Origin: an uncultured Lachnospiraceae bacterium
GTDB taxonomy: Bacteria > Bacillota > Clostridia > Lachnospirales > Lachnospiraceae
Reading direction: 5' to 3'
Length of the DNA stretch: 64,000 nt
NCBI GenBank assembly: GCA_947169235.1
Contig: CAMVOY010000003.1
Span: 1-64,000, forward strand
A model generated the notes under the pieces. It was not told the DNA's origin and searched no databases. It was given only the letters and a program-made list of their open reading frames with translations. The translations under genes and the position numbers were made by a program. Shown piece by piece: positions 18,195 to 27,620 of the stretch (position 1 is its first letter; each line of letters begins with the position of its first letter).

Positions 18195-18641
18195 TTACTC
18201 GGAGAAAAGCATCTCATCCAGGATCCTTGCCGCACAGGCAACCAACTCCGGGCAGGGTCTTTTATTATAATACTGCTCTGTTCGTTTTTCTGCCTCGGGT
18301 CCCGGAGTCACTTCAACTCCTTCGAGCAGATCACGACATATGATCGATCCGTTTTCTGCACGAAAGCGAGATGCAAAGTCCTGAATCCTCTTGTAATGGT
18401 CATTTTTTTCAGAGGTGGCTTTGGGATCGTCGTATCCCTTTGCGAGTCCGAGTACCATCAGAGCTCCGCTCACAGCTCCGCAGACCTCTCGCATCCTGCC
18501 CATACCGGCGCCAAAGGATGAAGAGATCTTCGCAGCTGTGGTCGGGTCAAGTCCTGTCACATCATCGAATGCACACAGTACGGACTGTGCGCAATTATAC
18601 CCGTTCATAAAAAGCTCTTTTGCTTTTTCATCATGTCTCAT
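18195..18641 (-). CDS. C_GCAxxG_C_C family protein
   Basis: 'NGYNCAQSVLCAF', 'GAGMGRMREVCGAVSGALMVLGL', 'CRDLLEG', 'RPCPELVACAARIL'; start MRHDEKAKELF; ORF track extends to 18692. Confidence 0.8.
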   Translation of the reverse strand: MRHDEKAKELFMNGYNCAQSVLCAFDDVTGLDPTTAAKISSSFGAGMGRMREVCGAVSGALMVLGLAKGYDDPKATSEKNDHYKRIQDFASRFRAENGSIICRDLLEGVEVTPGPEAEKRTEQYYNKRPCPELVACAARILDEMLFSE

Positions 18642-18667
18642 GTTTTTTCCCCCGTTTTCGGACAGTT

Positions 18668-19828
18668 TCACATTACCTTGAGCAGCGCACATATCGCCTG
18701 TTCGTTCGGGATGACGACTGCACGAAGAAGATTGTCCATGATAAAATCAGCCATTTGCATGGCTCTTTCTGCTTTCGAGCCCGGCGTGAGCGCTACGTTG
18801 AGCGCATAGAGCAAGCCCAGCTTTTTGAAGTATTCCTCAAGCTCAGAAGGATCGGTTATACCGGTGTACTTTGTAAAGAAAAGCTTACCTGTTTTCATTA
18901 TCAGCTCTGCAGGCATACCGATACTCTGTTCTATCAAAGATGATTTATTCCGGGGCGCCGAGATCATATCTCGATATACCGAAACCAGATCACAGATCGG
19001 CGGTCCCATGGTCACCTCGGGCATATCGATCAGGACCAGTTCCCCGTCCTGGATCATGATATTTCCGGGGTGAAGATCGTTGTGGGTTACCGTATCGGCA
19101 TCAGGGATCTCGTTGATGAGGCTGTGTAAGAGTTCTATCTCCTCTGGTGTACACCACTGTCCGAGATTATCCGCGCGAGAGTGCATCACATCCTGTATCC
19201 TTGTAAAGCTTCCTTCCGGAACGTGTGTTGTATGAAGTGTTTTTGCGAGAGCAACATACTTATCCACATATTCATCGTATTTTTCCGGATGCGCTACCAT
19301 AGCGTGTCCCAAAGTATCAGAGCGAAGCAGCTCAAAAACGACCCCAAGGCAGTCCCCTACCTTAACCATATCATAGGCGATTACGGACGGGATACCGTTG
19401 ATGAATGCTGTCTTTGCAAAGGCTCTCTCTTTTTCTATCTCTTCGAGCTTCATCCACGGCTTGTAGACCTTTACGATCTTATCCTCGTCGAGTCTGTAGA
19501 CGGTTCCGTTTCCACCCTGACCCAGCTGCTCACAGTCTGTGACATCTATCTCGCGAAGCTTTTTTTTGACATCAAAAAGCTCGGTAAAGCCTGTGGTCTC
19601 AAAGATATCATACACCTCGGGTGAAACATTGATTATCGGTAAGGTTTTTCCTATTTCCTTTTTGAGCTTCATGAGTACACGAAGTCCCGCACTTGAGATA
19701 TACTCGAGCTTCCCGGCATCGATAGTTATTTCCGGATCATCCATGCTTTGTATTTTTGAAAATATGCTCTGCTCAACTTCTCCAGCATTGCTTGTGTCCA
19801 CTCTGCCTTCAAGGTAAATTGTTTCCAT
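18668..19828 (-). CDS. STAS domain fused to kinase-like (aminoglycoside phosphotransferase / TIGR02172-like) domain
   Basis: 'ITIDAGKLEYISSAGLRVLMKLKK' STAS signature; 'LGQGGNGTVYRLDEDKIVKVYKP' and 'VTHNDLHPGNIMIQDGELVLIDMPE' kinase signatures; RBS AGGAGGG before METIYLEG. Confidence 0.85.
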   Translation of the reverse strand: METIYLEGRVDTSNAGEVEQSIFSKIQSMDDPEITIDAGKLEYISSAGLRVLMKLKKEIGKTLPIINVSPEVYDIFETTGFTELFDVKKKLREIDVTDCEQLGQGGNGTVYRLDEDKIVKVYKPWMKLEEIEKERAFAKTAFINGIPSVIAYDMVKVGDCLGVVFELLRSDTLGHAMVAHPEKYDEYVDKYVALAKTLHTTHVPEGSFTRIQDVMHSRADNLGQWCTPEEIELLHSLINEIPDADTVTHNDLHPGNIMIQDGELVLIDMPEVTMGPPICDLVSVYRDMISAPRNKSSLIEQSIGMPAELIMKTGKLFFTKYTGITDPSELEEYFKKLGLLYALNVALTPGSKAERAMQMADFIMDNLLRAVVIPNEQAICALLKVM

Positions 19829-19926
19829 TGTGCGCCCTCCTTTGTTTTGTCGTATCCAGACTATGATGTATATCGCATTTGTCTTTGCGGTTACATCAGT
19901 AATTGTACCAAAAATCATGGGATTTT

Positions 19927-22125
19927 TCAACCGGAATCTAGCATCAGATACCTCAGATACTTCATAATACTCTTTTTCTTCAGTAATAATAAGAGCTTTT
20001 CCTTATCTGCATTTATACGATCTGTCGCACCGTCTGAAACCTCCTCTTTATACAGATAAATCTCATATTCTTTTAAAAACTCCACATCTTTTATATCTTC
20101 TCCCAAAAGTCTCAACCTGTATTCATAAAGCGTTTCATTTGTCCTGATACCAACTCCTAAAAGCCTTAATATAACCAGATTCTGCTCACAAAGATAAACA
20201 AGTTTTTTACCTTCTGTCATCTTCTTAAATCCAATAGCATTCATCATTCGCCTTAGAATAAATGCAAGTAATATGAACAGGATTCCGACCGCTACCGGGA
20301 TCACTATCATATACCATTCTATATGCAGGCCCACCGACCCGACTCCATCCTCCGCCTCATCTTCACCGGTAAAATCAAATACTAAAGGATTCTTATCCAA
20401 GTCTTTTTCTGCTCTTGTTTTCCAGTAAAAATGTCCCGCATTCAGTGAGGCTGTCGGCTCAAATGATACCCATCCCGGCCCCTCAAAGTAAACTTCCGGC
20501 CACGCATGTGCGTCCTGGTTCCTGACATTTACACTTGTTTTACCCTTAGTGTTCGCCATATAACCCTGAACGTATCTGGCACTCAGTCCTTCTGCCCTGG
20601 CGAGTAGCACAAAAGCAGTCGCAAAATGAGCACAGAAGCCCTCTCTTTTTTGAAGCACAAAATAGTCAAGGAAATCCGATGCATCCTTAATACTGTCAGG
20701 GAGAGGCCCGGGATTTAAAGAGTATTCATATTTTCTTAGTTCCGCCTCGAGCCTTTTCATTTTTTCATAATCGTTTTTTGCTCCTTTATATACACTATCC
20801 ATGTATGCGCGAAGCTTTGGTGACAGTGCGGGTGCGTCCGAGTATGTACGCTTAACATGCTCAACATATGAAAGGTAATCCTCGTAATCACAGCCTTTGA
20901 GCTTGTTGATATTTAGGCGTCGCTCGGATATTTTATAAGATTCAGGCGTCGGAGCTTTGACCTTTTCCATATATTCATCGATGATCGCATTGTCCTTGTT
21001 TTGGATAAAATACGAGATCGAATACATGCTTCCTTTGGATCTGGCTTCAGGCCATCTTATGTTTCCACCCTGTTCCATGTAGCCATCAGTCTGCAGGCTG
21101 TAGTTATCGGGGACCGATTTTAGCGGGATAAATACATGGTCGGTATCGATCCTGTCATAGTCTATCTTTACATACGTCCTTCTTGCATAGTCGTTGTCCC
21201 GATCAGTATAATCATCCACGGCTGCACACATGGAAATGGTATCTATCAGATTTGCATGTACATCTGATCTGTCATTGTTTATCCATTTTTTCCCGTCAAA
21301 ATCAGAAAAAGTCTGTCCCGATAATCTGATCTGATCAACATATGTTGAGAGTCCCGATACGGTCAGAGCTTTTTTGCCGCCGCCGCTCACGCTCCCCCTG
21401 ATATCTCCTCTCTCCGAAAACCCGATCGCAGTCTCTGCCGGATTTGTCCCGGTATCCTCAGAAAAAAGGTCCGATATACTGTCGACCAGACCCTCGACCG
21501 TATCTGTCACAAACTCGTATATTTTTACAGCCGGCCCCCAGTCATACGGTTTATCCGGCGCAGGCATGACAAAAACAAATAAAGCGATGATAAGAATAAA
21601 AGGTGACAGATAAACAACATGTCCCTTACGCCCGGTATGACCCTGCTTTTCCCACGAGGCCTGTATCATCTCCGTCAAGGTAAGTATGACTATCATAAAT
21701 CCTGCAGCTACAAACAGTTTTTCAATCCCAAAACCAAACAACATACATACCGCCATCCATCCGATACATATAGCGGATATGATCATACTTACTATCTTTG
21801 AAAAACACATAAGCTCACCCGCTACAAAGCCCGCAAACCCCATAACAGGAAGCCATAAATAAGAGATATTATCTGTTACAATTCGCCTTATTATATCATT
21901 CGTGGAAAGAAGTGCACCGGTTATGATAACCATGATAATAATACCGGTAAGTATAAGTCTTCCGGTCATCTTAAGCCGTTTATACAGTAAGAATACACCG
22001 GTCAGCATTAGTTCTGCGATAACAACCGGAAGGTTTACTTCTATCCCCAGTTCCATACCAAACAGAGACAAAAAGCCAAGTGAAGAAACAAATGCATATA
22101 TGAGTTCGTAAAGAAGGTCTGTCAT
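19927..22125 (-). CDS. Membrane protein with extracytoplasmic transglutaminase-like domain (TgpA-like)
   Basis: N-terminal TM helices; 'REGFCAHFATAFVLLARAEGLSARYVQGY...DAHAWPEVYFEGPGWVSFEPT'. Confidence 0.9.
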   Translation of the reverse strand: MTDLLYELIYAFVSSLGFLSLFGMELGIEVNLPVVIAELMLTGVFLLYKRLKMTGRLILTGIIIMVIITGALLSTNDIIRRIVTDNISYLWLPVMGFAGFVAGELMCFSKIVSMIISAICIGWMAVCMLFGFGIEKLFVAAGFMIVILTLTEMIQASWEKQGHTGRKGHVVYLSPFILIIALFVFVMPAPDKPYDWGPAVKIYEFVTDTVEGLVDSISDLFSEDTGTNPAETAIGFSERGDIRGSVSGGGKKALTVSGLSTYVDQIRLSGQTFSDFDGKKWINNDRSDVHANLIDTISMCAAVDDYTDRDNDYARRTYVKIDYDRIDTDHVFIPLKSVPDNYSLQTDGYMEQGGNIRWPEARSKGSMYSISYFIQNKDNAIIDEYMEKVKAPTPESYKISERRLNINKLKGCDYEDYLSYVEHVKRTYSDAPALSPKLRAYMDSVYKGAKNDYEKMKRLEAELRKYEYSLNPGPLPDSIKDASDFLDYFVLQKREGFCAHFATAFVLLARAEGLSARYVQGYMANTKGKTSVNVRNQDAHAWPEVYFEGPGWVSFEPTASLNAGHFYWKTRAEKDLDKNPLVFDFTGEDEAEDGVGSVGLHIEWYMIVIPVAVGILFILLAFILRRMMNAIGFKKMTEGKKLVYLCEQNLVILRLLGVGIRTNETLYEYRLRLLGEDIKDVEFLKEYEIYLYKEEVSDGATDRINADKEKLLLLLKKKSIMKYLRYLMLDSG

Positions 22126-23273
22126 GAGAACACCTCCTTTAGATCATCATCGTAATTTATCACGACCGTATCCGGTGTTTTGTTTACATATTTATCCGTG
22201 ATCAGACATGTAGCTGTGGTATTCGTGCCTTTTTCCAGATCATTTTTAAAGATCATATAAGCATCGTCGGGCTCATGTATCACAAAAATTATCGCACTGC
22301 TGTTTCCGATCTCCGTCACTTCCGATGCAAATCCAAAAAGTTTTTCGCTTGTATTATCTTCCCTGAAAGAAAATGCGGAAAGCTTACCATAAAAATCTTC
22401 AAAATCATCCGTCGTATCCATCTGAAAACATACCGGCTCTGATTCATATGCATAAACGCGGACCTTAACTCCGCCCTCAAGATAAAAATATGAAAGCGCG
22501 ATCGTCGTTTCCAGTATCTTGTTTTCCAGAGGCAGAAACTCATCGGGATCCTTACTTATCCGATGTGAGTCCATAATGATGCTTATGGTCGGTGTGTTTT
22601 CACCAATCTGTTTGCGAACAGTCGGATTGTACGTAGAGGCGGTGAGCTTCCAGTTTATCATCCTGATATCATCACCGGGGATGTAGTCCCTTACCAAAAC
22701 ATCCGGTTCTGAGGGATCCGTAAGCGAATCCGGCGAAGTCAAAGACAGGCTTTCTATCGCATTTATACCGTTTAGTATAACCAGTCTCGGGATCACGGTG
22801 ACAGTGATCGTCTCGTTATTTTTAAATGAAAAAGTGAACAGCTTTAAGAAATCTCTGACGATGACATGATCTATACCGACCTCGTATTCACCCCTGTATC
22901 TGCATACCAGGATTGTCTTTTTTTCGATACCTGAATGTGGAAACAACTCGTACTCGGTATCCGGATCGAATCCGGAAACAGTCGAATACTTCGAAAAGAA
23001 ATCCGTTCTTATTCCGGCGAATGCAAAGAGTGTCTCATTCTGCAGGGTAAAATAAAAAGTGATCGGTGTTTCGACCACCAATACCTTTGCATCTATCTTT
23101 TGATATATCCTGAAACAAAAATAGACCATAGCCGCATAGATAGCTGAGATAGCGGGTATGGCGAGCATTAAAAAGAAAAAGCCATAGCTTACCGGCCCGC
23201 CGTAAAAAGATATGCCCACTAAAGAAAGGATCAATAGTCCCAGTACGATCAATCTGTTTCTAAGCATCTTCAT
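22122..23273 (-). CDS. DUF58 domain-containing protein
   Basis: 'VRDYIPGDDIRMINWKLTAST' DUF58 signature; between MoxR and transglutaminase genes. Confidence 0.9.
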   Translation of the reverse strand: MKMLRNRLIVLGLLILSLVGISFYGGPVSYGFFFLMLAIPAISAIYAAMVYFCFRIYQKIDAKVLVVETPITFYFTLQNETLFAFAGIRTDFFSKYSTVSGFDPDTEYELFPHSGIEKKTILVCRYRGEYEVGIDHVIVRDFLKLFTFSFKNNETITVTVIPRLVILNGINAIESLSLTSPDSLTDPSEPDVLVRDYIPGDDIRMINWKLTASTYNPTVRKQIGENTPTISIIMDSHRISKDPDEFLPLENKILETTIALSYFYLEGGVKVRVYAYESEPVCFQMDTTDDFEDFYGKLSAFSFREDNTSEKLFGFASEVTEIGNSSAIIFVIHEPDDAYMIFKNDLEKGTNTTATCLITDKYVNKTPDTVVINYDDDLKEVFS

Positions 23274-24213
23274 TTACCTGCATCGGAACCTTCGTACTGT
23301 CTATATCCATCCTGAGGATGGTATCAATATCTTCTTTTGCAATCTTTGCTTCGTATGTGAGAGAGAGTCTGTGATGAAGGGTGTTGACGGCCACCGCCTT
23401 GATATCGTCAGGTATAACAAAGTCCCTTCCCTGCATGTAAGCTCCGGCTCTCGCAGCCTTGACCAACATGATCATGGCACGCGGGCTCGCCCCCATAACA
23501 AACTTTTTTTCGTTTCTTGTAGCGTTTATGATATTATTTGCATACTCAAGCATACTGTCAACTAGCTTTACTTCCGAAACCTCTTTCCTCATCCTTAATA
23601 TGTCTTCGGAAGAAAGTATGCTTTCTACAGCCTCAAAGGTTTTTCCTTCGAGCTGGTTTTTGGTCATAGTTATCTCGTCATCGGGCTCGGGATATCCAAG
23701 TGATAATCTCATCATAAATCGGTCCATCTGGGCCTCGGGGAGAGGGTACGTACCGACAAACTCAACAGGGTTCTGAGTTGCGATGACCATAAACGGAGAC
23801 GGAAGTTCCATCTGCCTTCCATCAACCGTGATCCGTCCCTCAGCCATCGCTTCCAACAGGCTTGCCTGTGTTTTCGGAGAGGTTCGGTTTATCTCATCCG
23901 CAAGCAGGATCTGGTGCATGATCGCACCCTCACGAAACTCAAACTCTCCTGTTTTCATGTTCAGAACAGATACGCCCGTAACATCAGACGGAAGAGTGTC
24001 CGGAGTGAACTGAATACGTCCGAAATCAAGGCTTAACGCCGCTGAAAGGGTCTTTGCCAGGGTAGTTTTGCCCACCCCCGGTACGTCTTCTAAAAGTACA
24101 TGTCCCTCAGCCAAAAGGCATATCAGCAGATTATCTATTACTTCGCTGTTTCCAACGAAATACTCGTTGAGTACATTTCTCAGCTTCTGTATCATTTTAT
24201 ATGTTTCCCCCAT
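23260..24213 (-). CDS. MoxR-family AAA+ ATPase
   Basis: 'GHVLLEDVPGVGKTTLAKTLS', 'ILLADEINRTSPKTQASLLEAM', 'PFMVIATQNPVEFVGTYPLPEAQMDRF'. Confidence 0.93.
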   Translation of the reverse strand: MGETYKMIQKLRNVLNEYFVGNSEVIDNLLICLLAEGHVLLEDVPGVGKTTLAKTLSAALSLDFGRIQFTPDTLPSDVTGVSVLNMKTGEFEFREGAIMHQILLADEINRTSPKTQASLLEAMAEGRITVDGRQMELPSPFMVIATQNPVEFVGTYPLPEAQMDRFMMRLSLGYPEPDDEITMTKNQLEGKTFEAVESILSSEDILRMRKEVSEVKLVDSMLEYANNIINATRNEKKFVMGASPRAMIMLVKAARAGAYMQGRDFVIPDDIKAVAVNTLHHRLSLTYEAKIAKEDIDTILRMDIDSTKVPMQVNEDA

Positions 24214-24303
24214 GGACAAATATAGCATGTGTTTACAGCCTTTATCATAGCAAAAAAACACCGAAAAATCAACCGAATATATACGCCAAACCGGGATAAA
24301 AGC

Positions 24304-24332
24304 TTGCAGAATGATAAAAACCTATGTATAAT
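24304..24332 (+). promoter_or_regulatory. Sigma-A-type promoter for GH26 gene
   Basis: TTGCAG - 17 nt - TATAAT. Confidence 0.6.
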
Positions 24333-24361
24333 TAGAATTGTTTGTAAGAAAGGAGAGACCT

Positions 24362-25300
24362 ATGCAGACACCCGTAAATAAAAATGCCACGCAGGGCGCG
24401 ATCAGACTTTTAAACTATCTGTGTGAGACGGCGGGAAAAGCCATCATCACCGGACAGCACACTCAGACGATCCCCATGGAAGAGATCACATACATAAAGG
24501 AGCAGACCGGAAAAGTCCCAAAGCTCCGCGGGTTTGAGTTACTTGCGTATTCGCCGAACATAAACTATGACGATGCATCCGAGGAATGTCTGACGGAGAT
24601 ATATGAGAACCGCGGAACGCTTGATACCGCCATGGAGTGGGCTACATCCTCTGACGGTATCCTTACCTTTTCATTTCATTGGTACTCACCGATAGGCGGC
24701 CGGGATAAAAGCTTTTATGCCAAACATACGGACTTTGACGCAGGACGTGTGCTTACAGAGGGCACCCCTGAACGAGAGGCTTTTTTCCATGATATGGATG
24801 AGATCGCGATGTTACTTAAGCCGTTCTGTGAGAAAGATATTCCGATACTCTGGCGACCTTTCCACGAGTCAGACGGAACCTGGTTCTGGTGGGGAGCACA
24901 GGGCCCCGAGGTCGCAAGAGATCTATATAAACTGATGTTTGACCGCTATGTCAACGTACATCATCTGGACAATCTTATCTGGGTATGGAACTGCAGACTC
25001 AAAGAAGGTTATCCCGGCGATGAGTATGTCGACGTGATCTCCGTCGATATATATCTGGAAGAGTATGCTCCTACGGATTACGCCGATGATTATGAAAAGC
25101 TGATCAAAAATACCACAGATAAAAAAGTCGCCGCTCTTGCCGAAGTAGGCTACATACCGGATGTCAAGTTACTTGAAAGATCACATATCCCATGGGCCTA
25201 CTACATGACATGGTCAAAGGAGTTCTGCATCGGAGAGCAGTATAATTCTGTCGAAAAACTAAAAGAGATGTATCAGAGCAAATACTCGATCACGGAGTAA
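24362..25300 (+). CDS. Glycoside hydrolase family 26 (beta-mannanase-like), no signal peptide
   Basis: 'ILWRPFHESDGTWFWWGAQGPE' acid/base motif; 'VAALAEVGYIP' nucleophile region; start MQTPVNKN after AGGAGAG. Confidence 0.85.
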   Translation: MQTPVNKNATQGAIRLLNYLCETAGKAIITGQHTQTIPMEEITYIKEQTGKVPKLRGFELLAYSPNINYDDASEECLTEIYENRGTLDTAMEWATSSDGILTFSFHWYSPIGGRDKSFYAKHTDFDAGRVLTEGTPEREAFFHDMDEIAMLLKPFCEKDIPILWRPFHESDGTWFWWGAQGPEVARDLYKLMFDRYVNVHHLDNLIWVWNCRLKEGYPGDEYVDVISVDIYLEEYAPTDYADDYEKLIKNTTDKKVAALAEVGYIPDVKLLERSHIPWAYYMTWSKEFCIGEQYNSVEKLKEMYQSKYSITE

Positions 25301-25304
25301 AACA

Positions 25305-25335
25305 GAGCACCGCATTTGCGGTGCTCTACTTATTT
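25305..25335. terminator. Hairpin terminator between convergent genes
   Basis: GAGCACCGCA-TT-TGCGGTGCTC followed by TACTTATTT. Confidence 0.6.
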
Positions 25336-25343
25336 GTGTTATT

Positions 25344-27086
25344 TCAAACCTTGTCTCTGGGCGGTTCCTCATCATCCCTGAATCTCCACTCCTCAGAAAG
25401 GTGGCTGAGATCATACATGGGCTTGTCAAGACGCGCCTCATACTCATTAACCGGCATCGGCTTGTCAAAGAAAAATCCCTGTGCCACATGACAATGGTTC
25501 TTGCGAAGGATCATAACCTGCTTCTTTGTCTCAACACCCTCTGTCACACACTCAAGGCCGATCTCTCTGGCCATCGATACAACGTGCTTAAACATCATAT
25601 GATTTTTGCTGACGATCTTTTCCTCATCCGTCGGCAAAAATGATTTGTCGATCTTTAACACCTTCCACGGGATATCCTGCAACAGAGTCAGTGATGAATA
25701 CCCTATACCGAAATCATCAACTGCCGTTGCTATCCCTGCCTCCTCGAGACCGGTAACGACTCTCCTCAGATCCCTGAACGCAACGTCCGTAGTAGTCTCG
25801 GTAAGCTCTATCTCTATAAACTCATGCGGTATCTCATATCGGTCCACTATTTCAATTATATTTGACAAAAGGTCGATATCGGTCAGATTCTTTCTGGAGA
25901 AATTAACACTTACCCTGACGACTCTCCTGCCCATATCTATCCATCTTCTGATGTCCTTACAGACCATCTCCAGCATAAGATAATCAAGCCTGCAGATATC
26001 CGTATTCTGCTCAAGGACTGGAATAAACTCCATCGGCGGAACGATCTTTCCATCATGAAACCATCTGCACAGTGCTTCTGCTCCGACAAGTCTCCCCCAT
26101 GTGACATCTACCTTCGGTTGATAGAATACATGAAACTCTCCATTTTTGATCGCTTTTGGAAAGAGCTCTCTCACATGCATGGTGTGATCACGCATGGCAA
26201 CCATCTGTTCATCATAATACACGATAGTTCCATTCGTTTCGGATTTTGCAATATGCATAGTTGGGAATATCTTGTCCATGATACTTCTGGGAGGCTGCTC
26301 TGCGAACTCTTCTGTTATATCATATATACCGGCACACGCAGAGACCAGAACACGCTTTTGCGTCCCTGGCTCATACGTTATAGCTACTCCTTTAAATACC
26401 TCTATCACCTGATCACCCAGTTCGGATTTAAATACAGCTGCAAAGTTGTCTCCGCCTATTCGAATAACATGGCCTTTCTCACCAATTATCCCCTTGATGA
26501 TATTAAAATACTTTTTGATGACCAGATCTCCAACCTCACGGCCAAACTGCTGGTTTATCAATCCGAAACGTCGCAGGTTAAAGCAAACAGCAGTGTACTC
26601 ATGCATTTTTCCTTCCAAGCCCAGTTTGTCGACATAGCGCATGAATGAACGCATATTGGGATAACCTTCCTCATCATGAAACCCGAGCTGTTCGATGGCG
26701 TTCTGAAGTCTGTTTCTCGCGATAAAGCTGACCATCATACGCAGAAGTATATCAACCTTTGCCTCTTCATCCGGAGTGAGTTCATCACCCTCCTCCATAT
26801 AAACGGAGGATATAACACTGGCTCCCGTCTTTGATACCATACGACGCTGCATGGCAAGTCTGCCTGATTTTCCGTTATCATAATCAGAAATCCTCTCGAC
26901 CTCACCTCTTTTTTTGAACGCCTCAGACCGGTAGAACTCAGTCTCAGCCTTCGTCAGGCGAAAAAGCTCACATATTCCCTTTACCGTTTCAACAATACTC
27001 GTTCTGTCAAAAACCGGTATTGCTGACATCTCACTGACGAGTGACTCCAGCAGCTCGTAGTATCGTGCTGTCCTTTCTGCATCCAT
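25344..27086 (-). CDS. GGDEF(degenerate)-EAL protein
   Basis: 'VIRIGGDNFAAVF' in place of GGDEF; EAL motifs 'GAEALCRWF', 'EIELTETTTD', 'VDDFGIGYSSL', 'VTEGVET'. Confidence 0.88.
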   Translation of the reverse strand: MDAERTARYYELLESLVSEMSAIPVFDRTSIVETVKGICELFRLTKAETEFYRSEAFKKRGEVERISDYDNGKSGRLAMQRRMVSKTGASVISSVYMEEGDELTPDEEAKVDILLRMMVSFIARNRLQNAIEQLGFHDEEGYPNMRSFMRYVDKLGLEGKMHEYTAVCFNLRRFGLINQQFGREVGDLVIKKYFNIIKGIIGEKGHVIRIGGDNFAAVFKSELGDQVIEVFKGVAITYEPGTQKRVLVSACAGIYDITEEFAEQPPRSIMDKIFPTMHIAKSETNGTIVYYDEQMVAMRDHTMHVRELFPKAIKNGEFHVFYQPKVDVTWGRLVGAEALCRWFHDGKIVPPMEFIPVLEQNTDICRLDYLMLEMVCKDIRRWIDMGRRVVRVSVNFSRKNLTDIDLLSNIIEIVDRYEIPHEFIEIELTETTTDVAFRDLRRVVTGLEEAGIATAVDDFGIGYSSLTLLQDIPWKVLKIDKSFLPTDEEKIVSKNHMMFKHVVSMAREIGLECVTEGVETKKQVMILRKNHCHVAQGFFFDKPMPVNEYEARLDKPMYDLSHLSEEWRFRDDEEPPRDKV

Positions 27087-27128
27087 AGCTTTCCTCCTCA
27101 TATATACCCAATTTTTTACGCAATCTCA

Positions 27129-27620
27129 TTACTTTCTCACATAAGTTAACAAAGTACAGTTTGCGCTAAGCCTTGTCCTGTTGATCATCTTAAAGGAGTC
27201 TTCGAAATTAGAAGGAAAAAACGCATCCCCTTCAATCCTTAGCTCAACTTTTGTCAGATACAATACAGAAACATATTTGATCCCTTCGGCGTAAATCCTT
27301 TCTCCGCCGCATAAAAAAGTCTCCTCATCACCTGCCATTCGCATTGCCTGCTTCAAATCTTTTGCGATACGCACAGTCCCTCCCAGATCAGGTTTATCTT
27401 TCAGCCTTTTTAGAACCTCTGACCCATGAGACGTAACGATTATCATATCCCTGCCGGGCAAAGGACCACCAATTTCTTCATAAGTGATCCTGCCCATGAT
27501 AAGAGTGCCGCCCATCGTTATCTCTTTGAACATCCGTCTGTCTTCGGGCAGATTCCAGGGAATCTTTCCTCCCTTTCCGATAACGCCTCCCGGCGCTACG
27601 GCCGCAATCATCTTTAACAT
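27129..27620 (-). CDS. folA: Dihydrofolate reductase
   Basis: 'MIAAVAPGGVIGKGGKIPWNLPEDRRMFKEITMGGTLIMGRITYEEIGGPLPGR', 'FLCGGERIYAEGI'. Confidence 0.9.
   Translation of the reverse strand: MLKMIAAVAPGGVIGKGGKIPWNLPEDRRMFKEITMGGTLIMGRITYEEIGGPLPGRDMIIVTSHGSEVLKRLKDKPDLGGTVRIAKDLKQAMRMAGDEETFLCGGERIYAEGIKYVSVLYLTKVELRIEGDAFFPSNFEDSFKMINRTRLSANCTLLTYVRK

Noticed and set aside
19927-24213. MoxR-DUF58-transglutaminase operon as a novel system
   Set aside because: This is a widespread and well-recognised gene arrangement, ordinary here
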